A DNA stretch of 64,000 nucleotides, taken from OLB7 sp966250335 (lineage in GTDB: Bacteria; Bacteroidota; Ignavibacteria; OLB7). A model generated the notes under the pieces. It saw nothing but the letters and a program-made list of their open reading frames with translations, did not search any database and was not told where the DNA came from. The stretch spans positions 4,367-68,366 of the forward strand of contig CBINGZ010000032.1 in NCBI GenBank assembly GCA_966250335.1. Reading direction: 5' to 3'. Made by a program: the position numbers and the translations under genes. Below are positions 8,838 to 16,214 of the stretch, piece by piece; positions within the stretch are counted from its first letter, which is position 1, and the number at the start of each line of letters is the position of its first letter.

Positions 8838-9146
8838 ATGAGCACACTTCGAGCCCTGTTTTCGCGATTGAATTTCAATCATAAAGTGTTCGCGCCGTTT
8901 ATGTTCGGCATCGGTATCACCTTGATCGTGTTCGCGATCATGAGCGGTTCCACGCTGCTGCTGGACTTCGCGAATCAACTCTACGACGCTGGATTGCTTC
9001 TGGTCATCGGAACCGCATTCACACATTTCTGGATTTCACGGAGGATGAATGTCGAAAGTAAAATCTTTGAAAGCTCTATCGCTACTGCTGTGTACGTCGG
9101 CTCTATTTGGCTTGCCCTCGGCTTCGTACTCGCTCCCCATCTCTGA
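8838..9146 (+). CDS. Putative holin (three-TM membrane protein)
   Basis: A 102-residue protein with three hydrophobic segments: residues about 19-36 (PFMFGIGITLIVFAIM), 49-67 (AGLLLVIGTAFTHFWI) and 78-97 (ATAVYVGSIWLALGFV). There are charged residues between them and a short charged N-terminus. Size and topology fit a class I holin. Its 3' end overlaps the start of a secreted endolysin by 98 bases, the usual holin-endolysin pairing. A start at 8787 would add 17 residues; the ATG at 8838 gives a more usual N-terminus. No sequence family was recognised, so the role is inferred from topology and context. Confidence 0.6.
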   Translation: MSTLRALFSRLNFNHKVFAPFMFGIGITLIVFAIMSGSTLLLDFANQLYDAGLLLVIGTAFTHFWISRRMNVESKIFESSIATAVYVGSIWLALGFVLAPHL

Positions 9147-9708
9147 GTCAGAGGCTTTGGCTGAGGGGAGTTCCCCCGGTGCGATGCTTGCGTCCGTCGC
9201 GGCGGATACGGCGGAGTCGATACAGAAGATGGGAGTCTATGAAACCAAGGGGTACAACAGAGGGGAACAGATCGACCGGATGAACAAACGAGCTGGGGCG
9301 GCGCTCGGATCGTCGTGGTGCATGTCCACAGTGTATTACTGCTACGATGTTGCCGCCGCCCGGCTCGGGGTCCAGAATCCGTTGCTGCGGACCGCATCGG
9401 TTTCGCAGCAGCTTCGATACGCGGCGCTGAAAGGCTCTACGATGGACGTTATCCCGATCCGTGGTGTGAAAGGTGCCGCAGAGGGGTATACGCTCCGGCG
9501 GGGTGACATCATGATCTGGAAGAGGACAGGGGGGACAGCCCGCGACATCGGGCGTTTGTGGCCGGGACATACCGGCATCGGACTTTCCCAGGAGGGCCGA
9601 TATGTTCGGACCATCGAGGGCAATACGGGACTGAGCTTTGCCGATGGAGACGGGATGTGTGGGAAGAGGCGGCGAACTGCTGAGGTTCTGGCGGTCATTC
9701 GAGTATAA
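9049..9708 (+). CDS. Secreted endolysin-like CHAP/NlpC-type peptidoglycan hydrolase
   Basis: A 219-residue protein with an N-terminal Sec signal (residues about 1-28, KALSLLLCTSALFGLPSA with AxA-like cleavage). The catalytic domain has SSWCMSTVYYCYDVAA near residue 90 (candidate nucleophile Cys), RRGDIMIWK near 145, WPGHTGI near 165 (candidate His) and TIEGNT near 185. This Cys-His-acid order is that of the CHAP/NlpC-P60 superfamily, which cuts peptide cross-links or amide bonds in cell wall. GGAGG before the ATG is a good Shine-Dalgarno sequence, rare in this operon. A signal-bearing endolysin would reach the periplasm without a large holin pore. Confidence 0.75.
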   Translation: MSKVKSLKALSLLLCTSALFGLPSASYSLPISESEALAEGSSPGAMLASVAADTAESIQKMGVYETKGYNRGEQIDRMNKRAGAALGSSWCMSTVYYCYDVAAARLGVQNPLLRTASVSQQLRYAALKGSTMDVIPIRGVKGAAEGYTLRRGDIMIWKRTGGTARDIGRLWPGHTGIGLSQEGRYVRTIEGNTGLSFADGDGMCGKRRRTAEVLAVIRV

Positions 9709-9735
9709 TCAATCTGTAGACTCTCAATCATCACG

Positions 9736-10296
9736 ATGAATTCTTCTTCTCGACTACGATGGTTCGCTGGTGGGGTTGTCCTGGGGTGTCTTTTGTCGCT
9801 CCTTTTCCTCCCATGTTCTCCGGCGGTCGTGGCTCCGTTTGTCACATCTGTCCGCGACTCAATGGTATATGCGAAACCGCGCCGCATGACGATCGTGGAC
9901 TCTGTGAGACCGAGCCGAACGTTTCGAAGGGAACGCCCCTCCGTGATCGACTACGATACAACAATCATCAGGATCATCGATTCGATCTTTGTCGCTGTAC
10001 CGTATGAGGCGATCGACAGCAACCGAGTCTTCGATAGCGGCGACACGCTCCGGCGGCTCACCTATCGATTCCCGGAGAACGTATTCAGCTATGACTTCAG
10101 GCCACGGCCGGACTCGGTAAAGCTTCTACGTGAAACAGTGAAGACGACAGTACCGAGTGAGCCGCGCGCTTCCTGGTCTATCGGTCTCTGTGCGGGGTAC
10201 GGTTTCCATCTCTCCAAGGATGACGTCGACGTTGTGAGGGTTCGCACCGGGCCGTTTCTGGGGATCGGGATCACAAGGGATATCGTCCGGTTCTAA
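9736..10296 (+). CDS. Membrane-anchored phage protein, possible spanin
   Basis: The 186-residue protein has one N-terminal hydrophobic segment (residues about 9-30, FAGGVVLGCLLSLLFL) followed by a long extracytoplasmic part rich in charged residues and beta-strand pattern, ending SWSIGLCAGYGF...GPFLGIGITRDIV. It follows the endolysin gene by 28 bases. Position and one-TM layout suggest an inner-membrane spanin or lysis accessory. The C-terminal 45 residues instead resemble a short outer-membrane-like beta hairpin, so a single unimolecular spanin is conceivable. No family recognised. Confidence 0.45.
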   Translation: MNSSSRLRWFAGGVVLGCLLSLLFLPCSPAVVAPFVTSVRDSMVYAKPRRMTIVDSVRPSRTFRRERPSVIDYDTTIIRIIDSIFVAVPYEAIDSNRVFDSGDTLRRLTYRFPENVFSYDFRPRPDSVKLLRETVKTTVPSEPRASWSIGLCAGYGFHLSKDDVDVVRVRTGPFLGIGITRDIVRF

Positions 10297-10309
10297 CCAC
10301 CAGGTTCCC

Positions 10310-10984
10310 ATGTCGTTCGTTATCTGTCTTCTTCCGTGGCTCGCCGCCGCGTTCACTATCCTCCGTCACTGTGCAGCCATGATGTTCTTGAAGTATGATC
10401 CGGAGACGAATACGGATCGTGTGGGGCCGATCTCGGATAGCGATTTGAAACCGGGCGTCGCCAACATCATGCTCTGGCTCCGGAAGGTCTACCGGGCCGT
10501 TTGCTGTCACGGCGAGAGATTGAGCGATCTGGACGGATCGGTCCTGCGACTGACGACCACCGATACAACAACGAATCTCAGTGGAGCCTCGGCAACGGCG
10601 ATCCCGTGGGACGTGGTGGTCATCGGTAATCAGGAATTCTACCGGCATAAGCCGAGCGGCACGACGACGGAGAAGGCCCGTATCTACTTCCGTTGTAGCG
10701 GCCTCTATGAAATCGCCACGACGATCAATCATACCCGATCGGCAGCAACCAATGTCCGTATTCATGTCAAGGCTCGGCTAAACGGAGCCGATGTCCAGGG
10801 AGAAGCATACGGCGGGTTGATGTACGCCGGGGATGCGGGGGATCGATCATCGGCGCATTTGGTCACGACTGTTCGGGCACGCAATGGAGATTATCTCGAG
10901 ATCACATCGGAAGCGCGGTTGGCGCAGAGTTCGACCGTCAATCTTACACGCTCATCCATACTCACGATTCGAAAGGTAGGATAA
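10310..10984 (+). CDS. Phage structural protein with beta-sandwich C-terminus
   Basis: A 224-residue protein of unknown family. The C-terminal 130 residues alternate short strands (FRCSGLYEIATTI, NVRIHVKARLNG, SAHLVTTVRARNGDYLEI, SSILTIRKV), which reads like the C1q/TNF-type jelly roll found on phage head fibres and decoration proteins. The first 25 residues are hydrophobic, so the true start may be the internal ATG giving MMFLKYDPETN. It is preceded by ACCACCA with no Shine-Dalgarno sequence. It sits between the lysis cassette and the tail genes. Confidence 0.5.
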   Translation: MSFVICLLPWLAAAFTILRHCAAMMFLKYDPETNTDRVGPISDSDLKPGVANIMLWLRKVYRAVCCHGERLSDLDGSVLRLTTTDTTTNLSGASATAIPWDVVVIGNQEFYRHKPSGTTTEKARIYFRCSGLYEIATTINHTRSAATNVRIHVKARLNGADVQGEAYGGLMYAGDAGDRSSAHLVTTVRARNGDYLEITSEARLAQSSTVNLTRSSILTIRKVG

Positions 10985-10985
10985 T

Positions 10986-11516
10986 ATGTGCTGCGATAGA
11001 TCAACCAAACTCGACTATGCCGGTGATGATATCGCGATCGTAGAAGCCGAAGTCGCTCCCGGCAGTGCGGTAGCCTATTCCACGGATGACATCATAGGCG
11101 GTGTGATGGTCTTCCCGAACATTGCGGCATGTCCGGGCGGAACCGGAAAATTCCTCTGGTCCTGGGTGTATGAAAAGGCCGGTTCAGGAGCCCCGAAGAA
11201 ACCGGACGTTCGCCTCTATCTGTTCAACAGGACATTTACTCCTCCGGCCGACAATACGGCCTGGTCGTTTGCCGCCGCCACGCCAGCACTTGATCTGGAC
11301 GATTTCGTTGCTGCATCGTTCAGGATACCGAACTCGTGGGAAGACCTCGACGCTTCATATGCCAAATCGGATCAGGGGGACCTCGGCTTCCATCCGTATA
11401 AGGCCGCCGACGGTGATACTACCCTTTACGGCATCCTCGTTCTGACGTCTGCAACGACCGTTCAGTTCACGGCCGGTAGCGCGCTTCGCGTGCGACTCAG
11501 CCTGGTTCGAGATTGA
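10986..11516 (+). CDS. Hypothetical phage structural protein
   Basis: The 176-residue protein starts 1 base after the previous stop and is probably co-translated, with AAAGGTAGGA just upstream. It is beta-rich, with RLYLFNRTFTPPADNT and a C-terminal TLYGILVLTSATTVQF, and has no membrane segment. Co-location with the preceding jelly-roll protein suggests both are parts of a head or neck appendage. No family recognised; the function is inferred only from position. Confidence 0.5.
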   Translation: MCCDRSTKLDYAGDDIAIVEAEVAPGSAVAYSTDDIIGGVMVFPNIAACPGGTGKFLWSWVYEKAGSGAPKKPDVRLYLFNRTFTPPADNTAWSFAAATPALDLDDFVAASFRIPNSWEDLDASYAKSDQGDLGFHPYKAADGDTTLYGILVLTSATTVQFTAGSALRVRLSLVRD

Positions 11517-11568
11517 GAGTTCTTCGACATAACGTTTCATCGTCCATCACCACAACTTACGATAGTCT

Positions 11569-12240
11569 ATGGCACGAGTCGTTCCACACGGAACAACCGG
11601 CGGGTTAAGTATTGCCGCCATTCTTCCGCTCATCCTCACCGCCGGGAAGATATCCGGCGCGGGGACGGCGAAGAAGTTCAACTGGATCAAGGACGCGAAA
11701 CCGATCGGCGCGGCGTCTGCCGAAGCCTCATCTTCCGAGAACATCGAGGTCGTCGCGGCGCAAGGCTACACCTTCGTGACGCCCAAGGTCACGAAGACGA
11801 TCAACATCGCCGACGGCTCCGAGAAACAGGGGGGGACAAGCGGCGAAGCCGACAAACTGGTCTTCACTCTGCTTGAGGTCACGCCGGAGAATTACGACTG
11901 GCTGCTCGACATGCGGGGCAAACCGGCCGTCTGTATGATCCCGCACGGTATCACCACGAGCGGTACGGAAGCGTACTACTATCTTCTCGGAACCATCACA
12001 TCGCCGATCGAATTCACCGGCCAGGGGAACACAATCTCGGAACTCCAGATCGAGTTCACCGGGAAAGCCTATCTCACCGATGGAGAGACAGCGGGACAGG
12101 CCGCGCCGATCTTCGTACCGGGCGAGATCACACAGGCGGGGGATGACGATTCGACCGACGCGATTACACCGGCTCCCCTTGTGACCGGCGACCTTGCCGA
12201 ACTGTTGAAAGGCGTCATCGTTCAGAAGATCGCGGCGTAA
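11569..12240 (+). CDS. Major tail (tube) protein candidate
   Basis: The 223-residue protein has an N-terminal glycine-rich arm, then a beta-rich body with KLVFTLLEVTPENYDWLLDMRGKP, LLGTITSPIEFTGQGNTIS and a C-terminal ELLKGVIVQKIAA. Size, beta content and position upstream of the chaperone and tape-measure genes fit a siphovirus tail-tube subunit. No single diagnostic motif was recognised, so the call is contextual. A TCACCACA sequence lies 15 bases before the ATG. Confidence 0.6.
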   Translation: MARVVPHGTTGGLSIAAILPLILTAGKISGAGTAKKFNWIKDAKPIGAASAEASSSENIEVVAAQGYTFVTPKVTKTINIADGSEKQGGTSGEADKLVFTLLEVTPENYDWLLDMRGKPAVCMIPHGITTSGTEAYYYLLGTITSPIEFTGQGNTISELQIEFTGKAYLTDGETAGQAAPIFVPGEITQAGDDDSTDAITPAPLVTGDLAELLKGVIVQKIAA

Positions 12241-12310
12241 CCGTCGTCGCATAGGAATATCATAGGGGGTGTCCGTGTGTTGACATCTCGGCCTTCGTCA
12301 CCGCCACTTC

Positions 12311-14590
12311 ATGCCAAGCTACAAGACGACCGTCATCATTGATGAGGATGGGTTCGGCCAGCGTACGGACGTTCTGATTGTCTCCGATACCTACGCCGGG
12401 CTCACCGATGTTGCCGGTGCCGTGGAGGTCGAGATCCTCGCAATGGATTCGACCGCCGAGGATCTCGACGACGGCACCGGCATTCAATCGCCCCACGAGC
12501 TACAGTTCTCGATTATCGGCTCGGCTGTCCTTACCGATGACGACCAGGCGGCGTATGACTTCGTCTTGGCGGCGCGGGATGTCGGCACGAAACGATTCAT
12601 TGCCCGGCTCATCAATCCTCAGAGTCCTGTTGTAGCCTCTGACTTCGCTTTTCGTGGGGTGGTCGCGGCGGGTATGTCGGCAACCGATCTGAAGTGGTCC
12701 GGCGGCGAATACTCCACGGCTATACAGCCGTTGCGGGAATGGTCATGTACGGCAACGAGCTTCGACGCGGCTGCCGTGCTCGATAAGGATGTCAAGGAGC
12801 TTGCCGATACGATCGTATCCGATACGGCATGGATCGCGGCCAATGTACAGGATCGGCTGGCCTACTTCTATCGTCCGGCTGGAGTCGATGCGTTCGGACA
12901 TCGAGAGGTTCGTTTCGCGAAGCTCGTTGGTCTTGACGTTCTGCTTCAGAAGCTCCTTGATGCGGCGTCCGCCGGGTCCGGAGTCACGTTCACGTTCGTT
13001 CCGACGTTCACGGACTTCATCGGGTTTCCGGCACACTATCAGCCGTATACGGCGTCCGACGGGCGGAAGCTCCGGTATTGCCTCGTTCCCCGTGAGAACT
13101 ATTCGCAGCCGCCGATCCCGTACAAGACGTATCCCATTGCCTATTTCCTCCAGGCCGGAGGAAACCAGTGGGGCTCAATCTTCGTGTCGTGGCGGCTTCT
13201 GACTCCTACACAGGCGGAAGAGCGGTTCTCGTGGCTTCGGTATAAGAGCGTCGCCGAGTTGCTGTATAACCTTGCCTGGGGCCTCGGCATGTTCGTTGAC
13301 TTCACGTACACGACGCCGACCACGATCGAAGTACGGCTGAAGCGACGCGGGGAGATCGTTTCCCAAGAAGTGTTCCTCCGCGATATGACGGAGGCGAAGC
13401 TCGACATCGCTCCCATCCCTCCGGCCGAACGTCGTTCGATCGTCGGCAACGCGATGGAGCTATGCCGAGAGGGAGCATATCAGTACGTGTTCGACGGCGG
13501 CACCGTTCAGAATTGGGACAACGCGCGACCGCTTGAGAACGGCGATATGCTCCCCCTGACGATCTCGCCGACGTGGTGTCTCCTGCAGAATCGTGGAGGC
13601 GACGCAAAGTTCAACTTCGACGACGAGGGGGTTCCGTGCCTCCTTCCGCATAACGCCGTCTTCTATGAGTCGCCGGGGTCGCGTGCGTATCTGGCCGATT
13701 CCGCGAACGGCTCCGACCACTGGCAGGAGTACAACCGGGAGGGCCTTCATACTGCGATCTACATCAAGGCGCAAGGCCGCCCCGACAGTGAAGGAGAGGT
13801 CGGCGTCGAGGACCTGGATGTATGGTTGCCGATCGTATCGGTATGGGCCGGACCGCTGGACGCGCCGCAACGATTCGAGACCTTGGCGTCCTATGTCTCG
13901 CACATCTCGGCATGGGACGACGCGGAGTACGAACAGACCTATGAAATCACCGTTCCAGGGGTCTGCTGCTTTCGCACGGCGATCGATGGAGAGGACGACT
14001 GGCGGAACCTTCAGCTCGGATGCTTCTTCACCCTTGACGGACTGCGTTATGTCGTGGTAAGCATCGAACGGAAGCTCCTTGAGACACGGATACGGGTACA
14101 CCGCGCAAGCCGGTTCAGCGACTTCGTGGTGCCGACCGGAGTCAACGAGCCGGAGGAGCCGGTGTCACGGGCGGAACCTCTCGTTGGTGAACAGAGCCGA
14201 GTTCGTCGAACGATGCATATCCAGGCGCAGCCCGTCGGCGAAGAGATACCCCTGTTCTCGGCGGTCGTGAAGTCGAACGAGCTTCTATATGTCGCCAAGG
14301 CCGAGGAGCGTCACTATGACCAGGTGATCGGGCTCGCGATCACCGGAAGTAATATCGCGCTCGGTGTGGATCATGTCGAAGTCCAGACGAGCGGGCGAAT
14401 CACGGTCGGCTCCCTCATCACAGGAGCACAAGCCGGGGACCGAATCTTTCTTCGTAGCGGAACGCCGAATCTGTCGAAGACACCACTGACCGGCAAGAAC
14501 GGATCGGAGAACTATTACCTGGAACTCGGCTTGATGGAATCGCCAACGGTGTTCCTCCTCAAGAAGTCGAAAAGCAGGATCTACGAGTAA
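12311..14590 (+). CDS. Large phage tail protein (possible baseplate/hub)
   Basis: A 759-residue protein of unrecognised family. The N-terminal part (1-150) is acidic and beta-rich, the centre (150-480) contains aromatic-rich stretches such as WGSIFVSWRLLTPTQAEERF, and residues about 640-750 form a separate beta domain with GLAITGSNIALGVDHVEVQT and GSLITGAQAGDRIFLRSG, resembling beta-barrel modules on phage capsid or tail proteins. It lies before the chaperone gene. The stop codon shares bases with the ATG of the next gene (TAATG). TCACCGCCAC precedes the ATG. Confidence 0.5.
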   Translation: MPSYKTTVIIDEDGFGQRTDVLIVSDTYAGLTDVAGAVEVEILAMDSTAEDLDDGTGIQSPHELQFSIIGSAVLTDDDQAAYDFVLAARDVGTKRFIARLINPQSPVVASDFAFRGVVAAGMSATDLKWSGGEYSTAIQPLREWSCTATSFDAAAVLDKDVKELADTIVSDTAWIAANVQDRLAYFYRPAGVDAFGHREVRFAKLVGLDVLLQKLLDAASAGSGVTFTFVPTFTDFIGFPAHYQPYTASDGRKLRYCLVPRENYSQPPIPYKTYPIAYFLQAGGNQWGSIFVSWRLLTPTQAEERFSWLRYKSVAELLYNLAWGLGMFVDFTYTTPTTIEVRLKRRGEIVSQEVFLRDMTEAKLDIAPIPPAERRSIVGNAMELCREGAYQYVFDGGTVQNWDNARPLENGDMLPLTISPTWCLLQNRGGDAKFNFDDEGVPCLLPHNAVFYESPGSRAYLADSANGSDHWQEYNREGLHTAIYIKAQGRPDSEGEVGVEDLDVWLPIVSVWAGPLDAPQRFETLASYVSHISAWDDAEYEQTYEITVPGVCCFRTAIDGEDDWRNLQLGCFFTLDGLRYVVVSIERKLLETRIRVHRASRFSDFVVPTGVNEPEEPVSRAEPLVGEQSRVRRTMHIQAQPVGEEIPLFSAVVKSNELLYVAKAEERHYDQVIGLAITGSNIALGVDHVEVQTSGRITVGSLITGAQAGDRIFLRSGTPNLSKTPLTGKNGSENYYLELGLMESPTVFLLKKSKSRIYE

Positions 14591-15000
14591 TGGCGCTCTG
14601 GCTACGCTACAAGGAAGGGGGCGATCTCTACTCACGCCGGTTCGATGAACTTGAACTGTTCCAACGGGGTGAGGTCGCCCGCGAAGAAGTAGAGAGCGGC
14701 CGGGGGACATTGATCGAGCATCGATTGTGGCGGCGGAAACAGTATTACGTGACGATCGGCGCGGATGTCCTGTCCGATCTGGCAGCATACGAAGGGATGA
14801 CCAACCTGGAGTTCATGGACAACTTCTGGGAAGGCTCGGTCCGCTATCTCAGCCTTTCGACATCCGGCACCGTTCCACCCGACGGTGAGTTTGTCGCCGT
14901 CGTCTGCGGCTCGGGAGTCGCACCGAAAGAGTTCATCGAGAATCACCACGGGTTGCCGTCCTACACGTTGACCCTCCGGCAGAAGTACGCCACCCCATGA
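14590..15000 (+). CDS. Hypothetical phage tail-region protein
   Basis: The 136-residue protein overlaps its neighbours at both ends (TAATG upstream, ATGA downstream), so it is translated as part of a tight unit with the large tail protein and the next gene. It contains RRFDELELFQRGEVAREEVE and LAAYEGMTNLEFMDNFWEG. No signal, membrane segment or known family was seen. It may be a tail-tip or tube-associated component. Confidence 0.55.
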   Translation: MALWLRYKEGGDLYSRRFDELELFQRGEVAREEVESGRGTLIEHRLWRRKQYYVTIGADVLSDLAAYEGMTNLEFMDNFWEGSVRYLSLSTSGTVPPDGEFVAVVCGSGVAPKEFIENHHGLPSYTLTLRQKYATP

Positions 15001-15497
15001 CCTACGACATCGCCGACATCAGCTCACACGTTCGCGTCATGCCGATGCGAGCGGTTGCGGTTCGGGATTCATCGCTCGATCTTGACGTTGCCTTCGATCA
15101 TGTGGAAGAGGAATCGTCATGGTCGCTGGAGCCGATCGAACAGCCGAACTCTCGGGGCGGCGATTCGATCGTCGCATTCCGGGTTCTCATTGAAGCCTAC
15201 GTGATGTATAACCGATTCGAGGATATGCGTCCGGATCTTGAAGCGATGACCTACAACCGTCCGCAGGATATCGACCTGGATCTGGATGCGCTCGACGGCC
15301 AGGTCGCCGGGGCATACATAGCCGTCCGTCTCGATGGATCGTCAAACATCGCAGTACGTGATTGGCATCTCAGTTGGCGGATAGCATCGGTTCAGTTTCG
15401 TCCTCGGCTCAGCATTCGAGTCAAGGGTATAGCGAGCCGCGATATCATCAAGCTTACAGGAGCGAGTTCGTTGTTCAAGCAGATCAGCGGATTCTGA
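14997..15497 (+). CDS. Hypothetical phage tail-region protein
   Basis: A 166-residue acidic protein whose ATG overlaps the preceding TGA by 4 bases. It contains DSSLDLDVAFDHVEEESSW and RLSIRVKGIASRDIIKLTGA, mostly beta pattern with no known signature. Its place directly before the tail assembly chaperone fits a minor tail component or tail terminator. The call is positional only. Confidence 0.5.
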   Translation: MTYDIADISSHVRVMPMRAVAVRDSSLDLDVAFDHVEEESSWSLEPIEQPNSRGGDSIVAFRVLIEAYVMYNRFEDMRPDLEAMTYNRPQDIDLDLDALDGQVAGAYIAVRLDGSSNIAVRDWHLSWRIASVQFRPRLSIRVKGIASRDIIKLTGASSLFKQISGF

Positions 15498-15517
15498 TTC
15501 ACTATCACCACCATACT

Positions 15518-16090
15518 ATGGCAGAGATTATCGAGATGGAGGCGGGGTTCCGCCGGGAGTTCGTCACCGCAGGCGGCGACGTTTATGTCTACGACTACGA
15601 CCTCCTGAACTTCGAACGGGTCATGAACGCACAGTCGGTGTTCAACCACGCACAGGAACAGATCATGAATCCCCCGAAACGCTTCGTGGACCTGAAGATG
15701 TCCGGAGGGATGGATTGGCCCGCGCGGGCGTTCTCTCACTTGCTCATGAAGAGGCTTTCCGATGGATCGTATGAGAAGTACGACATATCGAAAACGGATA
15801 AGGTCGAGCAGGTCATCAAGGAGCTTCCTCCGCGCTACTTCAAGACGTTGATGACGGAGTGCAAAGACGATTTTTTCGACAAGGCGGATATGCTGGACGC
15901 CGGATCACTGAAGCAATTCAAGGCTGCTTTCGCGATGATCAGCGAACTGTTGTCCTTGGACCCGGAGGTCATGGCGCGGCTTCACGGAAAGAACTCCTCG
16001 CAGAACTCCAGCGAATCGACCACCTCCACCGTCCCGACGAACCACGACGACGACTCCGAGAATCTCGAGACAGCGCCCTCTATTGGTTGA
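15518..16090 (+). CDS. Tail assembly chaperone, short product (G-like)
   Basis: The 190-residue product begins MAEIIEMEAGFRREFVTAGG. A longer in-frame start at 15362 is rejected because it lies in the previous gene. The protein is mostly helical and highly charged (FERVMNAQSVFNHAQEQIMN, KYDISKTDKVEQVIKELPPR). After about residue 158 it turns into low-complexity NSSQNSSESTTSTV, which suggests that the sequence there is under selection in another frame. It sits directly before the tape-measure gene, the normal place of the lambda G/GT pair that coats the tape measure during tail assembly. TCACCACCA lies 4 bases before the ATG. Confidence 0.75.
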   Translation: MAEIIEMEAGFRREFVTAGGDVYVYDYDLLNFERVMNAQSVFNHAQEQIMNPPKRFVDLKMSGGMDWPARAFSHLLMKRLSDGSYEKYDISKTDKVEQVIKELPPRYFKTLMTECKDDFFDKADMLDAGSLKQFKAAFAMISELLSLDPEVMARLHGKNSSQNSSESTTSTVPTNHDDDSENLETAPSIG

Positions 16091-16200
16091 TTGCCGACTG
16101 GCAGCCGCAACACGTCCAGTTCGCGCGGGAGATGTGGGTATGGGACGCCGTGACCGCCATAGAAGTACAGTGTAGACGTATCGCAGCACAACGTAAGTAG
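15991..16200 (+). CDS. Tail assembly chaperone extension by candidate -1 frameshift (T-like)
   Basis: In the -1 frame relative to the short product, 69 codons stay open from about 15991 to the TAG at 16200. They encode KELLAELQRIDHL followed by ALYWLIADWQPQHVQFAREM, a natural-looking helical tail. A CGGAAAG heptamer at 15985-15991 (lambda uses GGGAAAG) is set in the correct phase C GGA AAG; slippage there yields a 227-residue fusion. A second phase-correct heptamer, T TTT TTC at 15871-15877, exists upstream but would put less natural sequence into the fusion. The frame relation and gene order match the lambda G-GT system; efficiency is unknown. Confidence 0.65.
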   Translation, partial: ELLAELQRIDHLHRPDEPRRRLRESRDSALYWLIADWQPQHVQFAREMWVWDAVTAIEVQCRRIAAQRK

Positions 16201-16214
16201 GAATTCACCGCCAC

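Noticed and set aside
15859..15990. Separate gene starting with GTG at 15859 in the -1 frame
   Set aside because: The first 43 codons read as noise while the zero-frame chaperone is sound there; only the part after about 15991 looks coding, which favours frameshifting.
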